This document shows positions 1 to 9,286 of a stretch of 64,000 nt of DNA, in pieces (the stretch's first letter is position 1; each line of letters begins with the position of its first letter). The translations under genes were made by a program, and so were the position numbers. The notes under the pieces were generated by a model. The model was not told the DNA's origin, did not search any database, and saw only the letters and a program-made list of their open reading frames with translations. Source of the DNA: Lentilitoribacter sp039986595 (GTDB lineage Bacteria; Pseudomonadota; Alphaproteobacteria; Rhizobiales; Rhizobiaceae); contig JBDWQJ010000004.1 in NCBI GenBank assembly GCA_039986595.1, positions 62,001 through 126,000 of the forward strand, given 5' to 3'.

Positions 1-124
1 CGGAACAAACCAGCCATGGACAATTGGACAGGCTGTTTCATCCGGGTGTATCCGCATGAGAAACCAAGATGTGGTGGATTTGTATGAACGCGCACGCGTT
101 GGTGCAAAAGTTCGCGTTATATAA
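1..124 (+). CDS. L,D-transpeptidase, C-terminal fragment (cut by window edge)
   Basis: Reading from base 2 there are 40 codons and a TAA stop. The peptide contains the active-site signature SSGCIRM and lines up almost residue for residue with positions 167-206 of the complete L,D-transpeptidase just downstream. It is therefore the end of a paralogue whose start lies before the window. YkuD-family enzymes make 3-3 cross-links in periplasmic peptidoglycan or attach proteins to it through the catalytic Cys. The fragment ends soon after the catalytic region and lacks the roughly 20-residue tail of its neighbour. It is followed by its own terminator, so the two copies appear to be separate transcription units. 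Confidence 0.85.
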   Translation, partial: GTNQPWTIGQAVSSGCIRMRNQDVVDLYERARVGAKVRVI

Positions 125-151
125 CTTTTAGTCTCATGAGAACTGCTATTT

Positions 152-188
152 GTGACCTTAGACACAACAATCTAAGGTCACTTTGTTT
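152..188 (+). terminator. Rho-independent terminator after the first L,D-transpeptidase
   Basis: An 11-bp perfect stem (GTGACCTTAGA, 152-162, with its complement at 171-181) closes an 8-base loop and is followed by TTTGTTT. It separates the two transpeptidase genes. Confidence 0.8.
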
Positions 189-313
189 ATGGGGTTGATA
201 ATCGATTATCAAATTTTATTAAGATCGGTAACAAATTGATCGCAGTTGATATTGCACAATTCAAAAACAGTGGTATTTTCTAGGTATATTTCAATAAAGG
301 GGAGCTCATAAAC

Positions 314-991
314 ATGAGTTATATAAGAAAAGTCTTTATGATGATAAGTGTTGGTCTTGCACTTGTTATCGCTGCGCCAAGCGCATTTGCATTCACATTT
401 AATCAGGCGCCAGTTGCGGAAGCTCAACAGAGTGATGTGATTTTGGCAGCATCTAAAAAGCGTGTAAATCCAAAATTTAAGCGCCGTAATGTTCGGATCG
501 AAACAAACCAGAAGCCTGGTACAATCATCATCGATTCCAACACAAAATACCTCTACTTTATCACAAAAAAGAACAGAGCAATCCGTTATGGTGTTGGTGT
601 TGGTCGTGACGGCTTTGGCTGGAATGGCACAGTTAAAATTGGCCGCAAGGCTGAATGGCCTTCTTGGACGCCTCCAAAAACAATGATTGCACGCGAAGCT
701 CGTAAAGGCCGTAAGATCCCGCCTTTCATGAAAGGTGGCATTAATAACCCACTTGGTGCACGTGCTCTTTATCTTTACCGCGGTGGCCGCGACACTATCT
801 TCCGCATTCACGGAACAAACCAACCTTGGACAATCGGTCACAACATGTCATCTGGTTGCATCCGCATGGTCAACAAAGATGTTGAACACCTTTATCAGCG
901 CGCGCCTGTTGGCACAAAAGTGATTGTTATTGGACCTGGTCAGTCTAGCAGCAAATACTACACTGTAAAAAAAGGTATTTTCGGCGCTTAA
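314..991 (+). CDS. L,D-transpeptidase (YkuD domain), secreted
   Basis: This 225-residue protein begins with a signal peptide: a basic start, a hydrophobic stretch at about residues 8-22 and a likely AFA cleavage site near residue 26. A YkuD catalytic domain follows at about residues 68-206. His166 (IHGT) and Cys182 (SSGCIRM) are the catalytic residues of the family, so the enzyme should be active in the periplasm, cross-linking peptidoglycan stems 3-3 or tethering proteins. The start is supported by AAGGGGAG 9-10 bases upstream. A 20-residue Ser/Lys/Tyr-containing tail follows the domain. The gene is flanked by terminators and looks monocistronic. It is a tandem paralogue of the fragment at the window start. 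Cross-linking activity is inferred from the family. Confidence 0.92.
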   Translation: MSYIRKVFMMISVGLALVIAAPSAFAFTFNQAPVAEAQQSDVILAASKKRVNPKFKRRNVRIETNQKPGTIIIDSNTKYLYFITKKNRAIRYGVGVGRDGFGWNGTVKIGRKAEWPSWTPPKTMIAREARKGRKIPPFMKGGINNPLGARALYLYRGGRDTIFRIHGTNQPWTIGHNMSSGCIRMVNKDVEHLYQRAPVGTKVIVIGPGQSSSKYYTVKKGIFGA

Positions 992-1018
992 TATAGCAGC
1001 CCTAAAAACACAAAAAAC

Positions 1019-1053
1019 AAAACCCAGTTGATCTGATCAGCTGGGTTTTTTGT
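1019..1053. terminator. Bidirectional terminator between L,D-transpeptidase and glcF
   Basis: The stem AACCCAG (1021-1027) pairs with CTGGGTT (1041-1047). A T-run follows on the plus strand and an A-rich run precedes it, giving T-rich sequence on the minus strand. It can end both the plus-strand transpeptidase gene and the minus-strand glcDEF operon. Confidence 0.75.
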
Positions 1054-1089
1054 TGCTTGGTCTTTTAACAGGGTTCATTGCTTTTGGGT

Positions 1090-2391
1090 TTAGCTCATCC
1101 CAGTTGGCTTTGGCCCACCATAAGCCCAGTTAAGTAATTCAATTGTGTGAATGATCGGGATATCAGTGCCTGATCCAATTTGAGTAATACAGCCTATATT
1201 CCCCGCTGCAATGACATCAGGTTTTGTACGCTCAAGATTGCCAACTTTACGTGTCTTTAGTTTATCAGCAATTTCGCTTTGCATAATATTATATGTGCCA
1301 GCAGAACCGCAACATAAATGACCTTCTGCGGGTTCGCGCACGGTATAGCCCGCACTGCGCAATAGATCTTTCGGATGATTAGTGATTTTCTGACCATGCT
1401 GCATTGAACATGCAGAGTGATATGTGACAATCATCTCTTCATCACGCGTTACTTTAGGCAATTCAAGAGTGACCAAAAATTCTGTTATATCTTTTGCAAG
1501 TTCTGAAACTCGTTTTGCTTTCTCAGCATATTCAGGGTCATCACGTAGCATGTGCCCATAGTCTTTAATCGTCGTGCCACAGCCTGATGCCGTGATGATG
1601 ATCGCATCTAAACCACCATTTTCAATTTCACGTGTCCACACATCCACATTGTTTTTAGCAGATTGATGCGCAACGTGTTCACGTCCCATATGATGGGTTA
1701 GAGCACCACAACATCCCTCGCCTTCAGGCACAACAACTTCAACATCAAAACGATTAAGAAGATCCATTGTAGCCTGATTTATTGTTGGGTTAAGCACTGG
1801 TTGCGCACAGCCAGATAAGATTGCAATACGTGCGCGTTTTTTTCCTTTGGCAGCTCGGACTCCAGGTAGCGCTGAGGAGCTATCTGACGGGATAGATTTA
1901 GGTGCTAAATCAAGCATAGCTCCCATTGGTTTAAACGCTGACACCTTCTTGAACAAACCCGCAAACGGCCTGCCAATTTGCGCAAAACGAAGCGCCAAAC
2001 GGAAGCGATTTGGATATGGCAAAACATTGACCAAAATCGCGCGAATGATCTTATCCATCATCGGACGGTCATACGTTTTTTCAATATATGCACGCGCGTT
2101 ATCAATAAGATGCATGTAATCAACACCAGATGGGCAAGTTGTTGTGCAAGCAAGGCATGATAAACAGCGATCAAGATGTTTAACCGTCTTCTCATCTGCA
2201 GGGCGATTATTCTCAAGCATGTCTTTAATGAGATAAATTCGACCACGCGGGCTATCGAGCTCGTTGCCAAGCGTGACATAAGTTGGACAAGTTGCGGTAC
2301 AAAACCCACAATGCACGCACTTACGTAAGATCGCTTCGGATTCTGCGACCATCGGATCCTTAAGCTGATCAGGTGAAAATGTTGTTCTCAT
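1090..2391 (-). CDS. glcF: Glycolate oxidase iron-sulfur subunit GlcF
   Basis: This 433-residue protein passes electrons from the flavin subunits of glycolate oxidase (glycolate to glyoxylate) towards the respiratory chain at the inner membrane. Two 4Fe-4S motifs lie near the N-terminus: Cys25, 28, 31, 35 and Cys76, 79, 82, 86. Two cysteine-rich CCG domains follow, recognisable by GEGCCGAL and HLCCGSAGTYN. This order is diagnostic for GlcF and the related LutA/HdrB proteins, and the length is normal. It is the last gene of a glcD-glcE-glcF operon and lies 4 bases after glcE. A terminator follows about 40 bases downstream. Function follows from architecture and operon context. Confidence 0.95.
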   Translation of the reverse strand: MRTTFSPDQLKDPMVAESEAILRKCVHCGFCTATCPTYVTLGNELDSPRGRIYLIKDMLENNRPADEKTVKHLDRCLSCLACTTTCPSGVDYMHLIDNARAYIEKTYDRPMMDKIIRAILVNVLPYPNRFRLALRFAQIGRPFAGLFKKVSAFKPMGAMLDLAPKSIPSDSSSALPGVRAAKGKKRARIAILSGCAQPVLNPTINQATMDLLNRFDVEVVVPEGEGCCGALTHHMGREHVAHQSAKNNVDVWTREIENGGLDAIIITASGCGTTIKDYGHMLRDDPEYAEKAKRVSELAKDITEFLVTLELPKVTRDEEMIVTYHSACSMQHGQKITNHPKDLLRSAGYTVREPAEGHLCCGSAGTYNIMQSEIADKLKTRKVGNLERTKPDVIAAGNIGCITQIGSGTDIPIIHTIELLNWAYGGPKPTGMS

Positions 2392-2395
2392 ATGA

Positions 2396-3634
2396 CTAAA
2401 CCGCCGCTTTATTCATCGTATCATCGTTTAAGGACATACGACCGGGATTAAAGATATTTTTAGGATCAATTTGTGCTTTGATGCGCGCAGATAATGCAGC
2501 AACAGGAAGTGACTGAGGCTCAAATACATCGACTTGCGAACGCACATCATCATCTGCACGAATGAGTGTCGCGTGCCCACCGCCAATTTCTTTGATGATT
2601 TGACGAATGTCTGCTGCATGATGCCCTGATTTTAAAGACAACCAGACCAACCCGCCTTGCCAATCATAAAAAGCATCGACTTCTGTCTTTTGCGCTAATT
2701 TTGCAACAAGCTTATGCCCTTGTGAAGGTGCAACAGAAACTTTCCAAACAATTGAGTTGGAACCACAAAACGGTTTCACATCGGCAATCTCTTGCCAAAG
2801 CTTTGCGGATTGTTCTGTCTCGATCACTGTTAGATCTGAATATTCAGACAATGCATTTATAAGACGTTTTTCTCGGTCATTGACGGACTCTTGTAAGCCC
2901 TCCAAGCGGAGCGCGGTAATGGATTGATCTGAAAAAGTGCCATCTAAAAATGCACCGCTTACAGATTTCGGCAGATGCGCTGCAGATGAAACTTCAGTGG
3001 ATTGCGCCATCGCCAGTGCCATGGCTTTTGTTGCGTCTTTATCGCTCAAACCTTTGATCAAAATGGTCTTCATAGCCTCAGGGCGAGGTAGAACCTTAAA
3101 CGTAACTTCACTCATAATACCAAGTGTTCCCCAAGATCCTGCAAGCAATTTTACCAGATCAAGACCAGTGACATTTTTCATCACCTTGCCACCACTTTTA
3201 ATTAACTCGCCTTTTCCATTGACAAACTTAACACCCAAAAGGGCATCGCGAGCTGCACCGATACTTAATCGACGCGAACCTGACATGTTGGTTGCAAATA
3301 CGCCACCGATTGTTTGCTTACTTTTTGAGCCCAGTAGATTTGAGTAATCGGCAGGTTCAAACGCCAGCATTTGGTTGTTTTTGGCGAGTTCTTTTTGAAC
3401 CGTTGAAACAGGCGTGCCAGCTTTTGCCGTCATCACTAATTCAGAGTGGATATATTCGCTCACACCACTGAGTTTTGATGTTGAGATTTGCACGTTTGCG
3501 CTAACATCGTTTCCGATGCTATTTTTTGTCCCTGAACCTTGAACATTAATTGCTTTTCCACTTGCTAAAGCGCTCTTTACCGCATCGACCAATTCATCAG
3601 CAGATGTAGGCGATATTAATTCTTGTTCGCTCAT
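2396..3634 (-). CDS. glcE: Glycolate oxidase FAD-binding subunit GlcE
   Basis: This 412-residue flavoprotein subunit has an FAD-binding type 4 (PCMH) fold in its first half, with the glycine-rich INVQGSGTK and later GVFATNMSGSRR and LLAGSWGTLGI. It is a shorter relative of GlcD that, in characterised systems, is needed for glycolate oxidase activity along with GlcD and GlcF. Its ATG overlaps the glcD stop by four bases (ATGA), so the two are translationally coupled. The C-terminal half is less conserved but ends in the typical IDPKNIFNPGRM motif. Confidence 0.94.
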   Translation of the reverse strand: MSEQELISPTSADELVDAVKSALASGKAINVQGSGTKNSIGNDVSANVQISTSKLSGVSEYIHSELVMTAKAGTPVSTVQKELAKNNQMLAFEPADYSNLLGSKSKQTIGGVFATNMSGSRRLSIGAARDALLGVKFVNGKGELIKSGGKVMKNVTGLDLVKLLAGSWGTLGIMSEVTFKVLPRPEAMKTILIKGLSDKDATKAMALAMAQSTEVSSAAHLPKSVSGAFLDGTFSDQSITALRLEGLQESVNDREKRLINALSEYSDLTVIETEQSAKLWQEIADVKPFCGSNSIVWKVSVAPSQGHKLVAKLAQKTEVDAFYDWQGGLVWLSLKSGHHAADIRQIIKEIGGGHATLIRADDDVRSQVDVFEPQSLPVAALSARIKAQIDPKNIFNPGRMSLNDDTMNKAAV

Positions 3635-5070
3635 GCGTCTTCTCTAACTTCTAGCGGGAATACTTTTGATGGATTAAACAGCCAATTTGGGTCAAAGGCT
3701 GCACGAACTGCCATCTGTTGATCCAAGTCTTCTTTGGAATATTGATGGGTCATTAAATCGCGTTTTTCGATACCAACGCCATGCTCACCTGTTAGACAAC
3801 CACCGGCATCAACGCACAAACGCAAGATATCCATTCCCGCCTGTTCCGCTTTGATGCTCTCTTCTGGATCATTCATATTAAACAGAATGAGCGGATGCAT
3901 ATTACCATCGCCTGCATGGAACACGTTAGCGACCCGCAACCCATACTTCTCAATAATTTTCGCAGTGCCTTCCAAAACAAACGCTAGCTGGGATAGCGGC
4001 ACTGTGCCATCCATACACATATAATCTGCGATACGTCCTGTCGCGCCAAATGCTGATTTACGGCCTTTCCAGATCAATGCTGCCTCAAACGCAGACTGAC
4101 TTTCTTTGATCGTTTTAACTTTATGCTTTTTGGCAACTTCAATGATTTTTGCCAGCATTGCATCCATCTCAGCTTCTGAACCTTCAACTTCAACAATCAG
4201 CAGAGCTTCGACATCCATCGGATATCCCGCATTTGCGAATGCTTCACAAATTTCAATCGCGGGCTTATCCATATATTCTATCGCAACAGGGATGATGCCT
4301 GCACCGATCACATCTTTAACGCATTGCCCTGCATCTTCGGGGCTATCAAAACCAAATAAAACAGGTTTTGCACCTTCCGGCTTTGCAAGGAGCTTCACCG
4401 TTGCTTCGGTGATGATGCCCATCTGACCTTCTGATCCACACAACAAACCGAGTAAATCATATCCTGGCATATCTAGCGCTTTGCCACCAAGATCAATCAC
4501 CGTACCATCAAACATAACCATCTTGAGACCCAAAAGGTTATTTGTTGTCACGCCATATTTTAAGCAATGCGCGCCACCTGAATTCATACCAATATTGCCG
4601 CCAATCGTACATGCAAGCTGCGAACTTGGGTCAGGCGCATAAAAGAAGCCTTCAGAATCTGTTTCTTGCGAAATTGCTATATTGGTCACACCTGCCTGAA
4701 CAACAGCGCAACGATTTGCCAGATCCACATCTAAGATACGGTTCATTTTTGATAGGCCGATAACTATTGCGTCTTCTTGCGGGATCGCACCACCAGCAAG
4801 AGACGTACCCGCGCCGCGCGGCACAATTGGAACTTCGTTTTCATGGCAATATTTAACAACCTCTGCCACCTGTTCCGTGGTTTCTGGCAGAACAACGGCA
4901 AGCGGCAAGCGCCGATAAGCGATAAAAGCGTCCGTTTCAAATGGCACAAGTTCGCGCTCATCGGTTATAAGGCAATCATCTGGTAGCAATTGTGCAAGCC
5001 CTGCGATAATAGTTGGCCGCTTTGAAATAATCTCAGCATTGGGCTCTAGAAATTTGATCAACTCCGTCAT
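3631..5070 (-). CDS. glcD: Glycolate oxidase FAD-linked subunit GlcD
   Basis: This 479-residue flavoprotein dehydrogenase is the catalytic subunit that oxidises glycolate, and often D-lactate, with FAD. The PCMH FAD-binding domain covers about residues 35-220 (PRGAGTSLAGGA, DPSSQLACTIGGNIGMNSGGAH). The FAD-linked oxidase C-terminal domain includes HAGDGNMHPLI and GEHGVGIEKR. The frame stays open further upstream, but the ATG at 5070 is preceded by GGAG at a normal distance and starts at the conserved MTELI. It is the first gene of glcDEF and divergent from a LysR gene, its probable regulator. Confidence 0.94.
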   Translation of the reverse strand: MTELIKFLEPNAEIISKRPTIIAGLAQLLPDDCLITDERELVPFETDAFIAYRRLPLAVVLPETTEQVAEVVKYCHENEVPIVPRGAGTSLAGGAIPQEDAIVIGLSKMNRILDVDLANRCAVVQAGVTNIAISQETDSEGFFYAPDPSSQLACTIGGNIGMNSGGAHCLKYGVTTNNLLGLKMVMFDGTVIDLGGKALDMPGYDLLGLLCGSEGQMGIITEATVKLLAKPEGAKPVLFGFDSPEDAGQCVKDVIGAGIIPVAIEYMDKPAIEICEAFANAGYPMDVEALLIVEVEGSEAEMDAMLAKIIEVAKKHKVKTIKESQSAFEAALIWKGRKSAFGATGRIADYMCMDGTVPLSQLAFVLEGTAKIIEKYGLRVANVFHAGDGNMHPLILFNMNDPEESIKAEQAGMDILRLCVDAGGCLTGEHGVGIEKRDLMTHQYSKEDLDQQMAVRAAFDPNWLFNPSKVFPLEVREDA

Positions 5071-5232
5071 AACGGGCTCCACTTTATTTTGGTAAATTTT
5101 GTTTACCACTTTTTTAATTATGATGCAATCGCAACAGTGTTTTTCATAATTGAATTGAGCAAACAATGATAAAATGATCTAGTTAATCAAATTTGGCGTA
5201 TAACATTCAAAGCTCGTATTGGATAAAGTGTC
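5071..5232. promoter_or_regulatory. Divergent control region between glcD and the LysR gene
   Basis: These 162 bases must hold the promoters of both divergent genes. I see a 7-bp inverted repeat, AATTATG at 5116-5122 and CATAATT at 5145-5151, in an AT-rich stretch close to glcD. LysR proteins commonly bind such divergent regions, but no clear T-N11-A operator or convincing -35/-10 pair stands out. Confidence 0.4.
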
Positions 5233-6177
5233 ATGAATAATCTCGGTGATCTAGAAGTATTTGCGCGAATGGTGTCAGCTGGCTCAATGTCAGCAGCTGG
5301 TCGCGAGTTGGGTTTATCGCCAGCAGTTGTCTCTAAACGCTTACGTCGATTAGAAGACCGACTTGGAACAAGGTTGATGAACCGAACAACCCGGCAGATC
5401 TCGCTAACCGAGGCTGGGCAAGGGTTTTACGAACGGGTAGTTGCCATCCTAGCAGGCCTTGAAGAAGCGGAATCATTTGTCAGCAGACGCTCAAATGTGG
5501 CACGCGGCATTTTAAAAATCTCAGCCCCAACATCTTTTGGACGCATGCATGTCGCTCCGCATCTGCAGCAATTTTTCGAGCAAAACCCGGGCATTCAGAT
5601 CAATCTAAATCTTCACGACGATATGACTGATATTGTTGGCGAGGGTTATGACCTAGCTATTCGGATCGCAGAACTTAAAGATTCAAGCCTTGTGGCCCGC
5701 AAACTTGCGCCAGTACGCCGCGTGCTGTGTGCAACGCCAGAGTATCTTGAGAAAAACGGTACGCCCGAGACGCTCGATGATCTTGAAAAACATATCTGCA
5801 TACCAAATCACAACAGCGAGATCTGGCGCCTTGACGGTACAGACGGTTCAATTAATTTCAAGCCTATCGGCCCGATCCAAACAAATTCTAGTGAAGTGGT
5901 CCGCGAAGCCGTACTTTCAGGCATTGGCATTGCCTATAGATCAACTTGGGACATTGGCGAGAGCCTAATGTCAGGCAATCTAAAACAGGTTCTGCCGCAA
6001 TATGAAAGCTCGCGCTTGGTTGCTATTCACGCGGTTTATGCAAGCAAAACATTCCTGCCATTAAAAGTTCGTTTATTCATTGATTACCTTGCAGAGCTCT
6101 ATGGGAATACCCCATATTGGGAACAGACGATGAATGATGACAGGCAAATGAAACGCCAGATCAGCGCTCACTCATAA
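5233..6177 (+). CDS. LysR-family transcriptional regulator (CrgA-like)
   Basis: This 314-residue regulator has an N-terminal winged helix-turn-helix (residues 1-60; SMSAAGRELGLSPAVVSKRLRRLE) and a substrate-binding domain from about residue 90 (GILKISAPTSFGRMHV). That arrangement is typical of the LysR subgroup that includes CrgA. It is divergent from glcD, so control of glycolate oxidation is a reasonable inference, with an inducer such as a hydroxy acid. It could instead act on the downstream GntR-lut genes. The C-terminal tail after about residue 295 is polar and not conserved. Function as a DNA-binding regulator is secure; the target is not. Confidence 0.88.
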   Translation: MNNLGDLEVFARMVSAGSMSAAGRELGLSPAVVSKRLRRLEDRLGTRLMNRTTRQISLTEAGQGFYERVVAILAGLEEAESFVSRRSNVARGILKISAPTSFGRMHVAPHLQQFFEQNPGIQINLNLHDDMTDIVGEGYDLAIRIAELKDSSLVARKLAPVRRVLCATPEYLEKNGTPETLDDLEKHICIPNHNSEIWRLDGTDGSINFKPIGPIQTNSSEVVREAVLSGIGIAYRSTWDIGESLMSGNLKQVLPQYESSRLVAIHAVYASKTFLPLKVRLFIDYLAELYGNTPYWEQTMNDDRQMKRQISAHS

Positions 6178-6251
6178 TTCTACTATTTTGGGTTTTTGGA
6201 TAATTTAATTGACCAATTGCGTATTCGCTGATAATTTTCGGCGAACTGCGA

Positions 6252-7031
6252 GTGGTCATGACAAAAAATATATTCTCACAAATTGAACATCATAAAACAG
6301 CGGATCAGGCTGTTGTTCATATTGAAAAGCTGATCTTGGAAGGTATTTTGCGCTTTGGTGACCGCCTACCTTCAGAGCGTGACCTTGCTCAACAACTCAA
6401 CATTTCACGCCCAGTCTTACGAAAAGCCATCAAGAGCTTAGAAGATCGCGAACTGCTAACAACGCGACCAGGCGGCGGCACATATGTTGCTGATATCACC
6501 GGGCAAGTCTTTACCGAACCGGTTATTGGCTTGATTGGCAGGCATCCAAAAGCAACGGTTGATTACCTTGAATATCGACGTTCTATGGAAGGTACAGCAG
6601 CAGAACTTGCCGCGAAACGCGCGACAGTTGCCGATAAAGATCTTTTGTCATCTATCGGCAAAGCCATGGTCCTAGCCCATGAAAGTGATGATACAGAAAA
6701 AGAAGCTAAGCTCGATATTGAATTGCACAATGCGATTGGTGAATGTGCGCATAACGTTATCATGCTGCATAGTTTAAGATCGTGCTATCGACTTCTATCC
6801 GATGGGGTCGTGTTTAACCGCATGCTTATTTTCGATCTTCATTCCGCAAGCGATTCACTTCTTGCACAACATTTAAAAATTATTGAAGCCATTATCGCCA
6901 ATGATCCGCAGGCCGCGCGTGCCAGTGCGGAAGCCCATATCGATTATGTGATGGATAGTTTTCGAGAAGCGCAACAATTGCGTGATCGAGAGCATATATC
7001 TGAGCTTCGCTTAAAACAAAGAACAAACTAA
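6252..7031 (+). CDS. GntR-family regulator, FadR subfamily (LldR/GlcC-like)
   Basis: The 259-residue product has a GntR winged helix at about residues 15-80 (GDRLPSERDLAQQLNISRPVLRKAIKSLE, then TRPGGGTYV) and an all-helical FCD ligand domain at about 105-235. Members that sense lactate, glycolate or pyruvate (LldR, GlcC, PdhR) share this layout. The FCD metal-site histidines are plausible but I did not map all of them. The start may be GTG at 6252 or ATG at 6258. It lies 18 bases before lutA in the same direction, so it probably regulates lutABC and is co-transcribed with it. Confidence 0.88.
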   Translation: MVMTKNIFSQIEHHKTADQAVVHIEKLILEGILRFGDRLPSERDLAQQLNISRPVLRKAIKSLEDRELLTTRPGGGTYVADITGQVFTEPVIGLIGRHPKATVDYLEYRRSMEGTAAELAAKRATVADKDLLSSIGKAMVLAHESDDTEKEAKLDIELHNAIGECAHNVIMLHSLRSCYRLLSDGVVFNRMLIFDLHSASDSLLAQHLKIIEAIIANDPQAARASAEAHIDYVMDSFREAQQLRDREHISELRLKQRTN

Positions 7032-7049
7032 AAATAATAGGAGTTCAGC

Positions 7050-7811
7050 TTGTCTGAAAACACCAATCCTAAAGTCGGATTATTTGTAACTTGTTTGGTT
7101 GATCTTTTTCGGCCAAATGTCGGATTTTCAGCTGTCGAATTGCTTGAAGCTGCGGGATGCGATGTTCATGTCCCCCGTGCGCAAACGTGCTGCGGTCAAC
7201 CCGCATATAATAGCGGCGATAAAGCAGACACCAAGGAAATTGCAAAGCAAGTACTGGATGCTTTTGAAGACTACGATTATGTCGTAGCGCCATCAGGTTC
7301 TTGTGCTGCGATGATCAAAAAGCATTATCCTGAAGTATTTGAAGATGATCCAGCCATGCTTTCTCGTATGAAAGCGCTATCTGACAAAACATTTGAGCTC
7401 GTCAGTTTTTTAACCGATGTTATGTTTATCACGCAAACCCCGGGCGAGTTTGCAGGGTCTGTCACCTATCACGATTCTTGCTCAGGCTTACGTGAACTTG
7501 GTGTGAAAGAGCAACCACGCAAACTCCTTAAAAACTCTGGCGTAGACGTTCGCGAGATGAAAGACAGCGAAGTTTGCTGCGGGTTTGGCGGAACATTTTG
7601 CGTGAAATATTCAGATATCTCAAATGCTATGGTGTCCAAAAAGACGCAGAGCATTGATGATACAGGCGCTGACATGCTTGTTGCGGGCGATATGGGTTGC
7701 TTGATGAATATGGCGGGCAAACTTAAACGCCAAGGGTCAAAAACTGAAGTTCGCCACGTTGCGGAAGTACTTGCAGGCAAACTGGATACAAAACCAATTT
7801 CTGGCAGTTAG
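7050..7811 (+). CDS. lutA: L-lactate utilisation protein LutA (LldE)
   Basis: The 253-residue protein is built of two CCG (cysteine-rich) domains, with QTCCGQPAYNSG around residue 47 and SEVCCGFGGTFCVKY around residue 175. In LutA/LldE these bind an iron-sulfur cluster in the LutABC complex that oxidises L-lactate to pyruvate. It begins with a TTG codon preceded by a good GGAG ribosome site. It is the first structural gene of lutABC, after the GntR gene. Assignment is by family and by the complete A-B-C order. Confidence 0.94.
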   Translation: MSENTNPKVGLFVTCLVDLFRPNVGFSAVELLEAAGCDVHVPRAQTCCGQPAYNSGDKADTKEIAKQVLDAFEDYDYVVAPSGSCAAMIKKHYPEVFEDDPAMLSRMKALSDKTFELVSFLTDVMFITQTPGEFAGSVTYHDSCSGLRELGVKEQPRKLLKNSGVDVREMKDSEVCCGFGGTFCVKYSDISNAMVSKKTQSIDDTGADMLVAGDMGCLMNMAGKLKRQGSKTEVRHVAEVLAGKLDTKPISGS

Positions 7812-7852
7812 ATCGAAATTTAACATCTAATCTGCTGGATAAGGAGGAAATT

Positions 7853-9286
7853 ATGGAACTCACTTCACATAATTTGAAATCAAACGCCAAAGATGCACTT
7901 GGAAATGAACAGCTTCAAAAAGCGTTGGGTAATGTGCCCAAAGGCTTTATTGATAAGCGCGCGAAAGCCGCAGCAGCTCTCGATGAATTTGAAGCATTAC
8001 GCGATAAGGGGCGAGAAATAAAAGACCATACCCTCGCGAACTTAGATTTATATCTTGAGGCTTATGAGCAAAAAGTCATTGAAAACGGTGGCCATGTTCA
8101 TTGGGCAAAAACGGCTGAAGATGCACGCCGTATCGCGTTAGAGATTTGCCAAAAGCACGATGCGAAAACCGTCACAAAAGGTAAGTCTATGATTACCGAA
8201 GAGGTTGAGCTGAACGAACATTTACTCGAAAACGGTATTGAGCCTGTTGAAACTGACCTTGGCGAATATATCATTCAACTCCGAAATGAGAAGCCAAGCC
8301 ATATTATTGCGCCTGCTATTCACCTCAACCAAGGGCAGATCGAAGACGATTTTCGTCGCGTACATACACATCTTGATGAGGATCGAGATATGTCGGAACC
8401 AGAAACACTGTTAGCAGAAGCACGTGAGGTTTTGCGCAAACGTTATTTTGAAGCGGATATTGGTTTTACTGGTGCTAATTTTTTGGTTGCCGAAACAGGC
8501 TCTTCCGTCATTGTGACCAATGAGGGCAATGGTGATTTGACCCAAACACTTGGCAAAGTCCATGTGGTGATGGCCTCGATTGAAAAAGTTGTACCAACAC
8601 TTGCAGATTGCTCGCAAATCCTTCGCATTCTGGCGCGTTCCGCAACAGGACAGGACATGTCTGTATACACCACGTTTTCAACAGGTCCTAAGCGTGAGAA
8701 AGACCCGGATGGCCCTAAAGAATATCACGTCATTTTGCTAGATAACGGCAGAAGTGATATGCTGGGTACAGAATTTGAAGAAATGCTGCGCTGTATACGA
8801 TGTGGCGCGTGCATTAATCACTGCCCAGTTTACCATTCTATTGGGGGGCATGCTTATGGCTCGATCTATCCAGGACCAATGGGGTCGGTTTTAACACCTT
8901 CACTTGCCGGCGTTGATAAGGCTGGAACATTGCCTAATGCGTCAACTTTCTGCGGACGGTGTGAAAGTGTATGCCCAATGCGGATCCCACTTCCCAAAAT
9001 GATGCGGCATTGGCGCGAAAAAGAATTTGAACAACATCTCCAACCCAAAGCAGCAAGATATGGTTTAGCGTTCTGGGCATATCTGGCAAAGCGGCCAAAG
9101 CTTTATCGAGCGCTGGTATCTTTTGCTATGCCAGCTTTATCCGTTTTAGGCGGTACAAATAAACGCATTTCATCCTTGCCGCTTGCATCAGGCTGGACCA
9201 AACATCGTGAATTACCCGCGCCTGAAGGTCGAACCTTTATGCAGGCATGGGACCAGCGCGAAGCACTAAAGCAGGAGGCAAACTAA
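7853..9286 (+). CDS. lutB: L-lactate utilisation iron-sulfur protein LutB (LldF)
   Basis: The 477-residue protein has an N-terminal LUD domain (about residues 70-295, including the VTKGKSMITEE motif), then a ferredoxin-like region with two 4Fe-4S motifs: CIRCGACINHCP from about residue 314 and CGRCESVCP about 50 residues later. The C-terminal LutB extension follows. It carries electrons within the LutABC lactate oxidase. AAGGAGGAAATT directly before the ATG is the strongest ribosome site in this region, hinting at high expression. Its stop overlaps the lutC start by one base (TAATG). Confidence 0.95.
   Translation: MELTSHNLKSNAKDALGNEQLQKALGNVPKGFIDKRAKAAAALDEFEALRDKGREIKDHTLANLDLYLEAYEQKVIENGGHVHWAKTAEDARRIALEICQKHDAKTVTKGKSMITEEVELNEHLLENGIEPVETDLGEYIIQLRNEKPSHIIAPAIHLNQGQIEDDFRRVHTHLDEDRDMSEPETLLAEAREVLRKRYFEADIGFTGANFLVAETGSSVIVTNEGNGDLTQTLGKVHVVMASIEKVVPTLADCSQILRILARSATGQDMSVYTTFSTGPKREKDPDGPKEYHVILLDNGRSDMLGTEFEEMLRCIRCGACINHCPVYHSIGGHAYGSIYPGPMGSVLTPSLAGVDKAGTLPNASTFCGRCESVCPMRIPLPKMMRHWREKEFEQHLQPKAARYGLAFWAYLAKRPKLYRALVSFAMPALSVLGGTNKRISSLPLASGWTKHRELPAPEGRTFMQAWDQREALKQEAN

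Noticed and set aside
209..841. A 210-codon minus-strand open frame opposite the L,D-transpeptidase
   Set aside because: It is an antisense shadow of a clear signal-peptide and YkuD gene, and its translation is Cys/Thr-rich without any recognisable domain or ribosome site.
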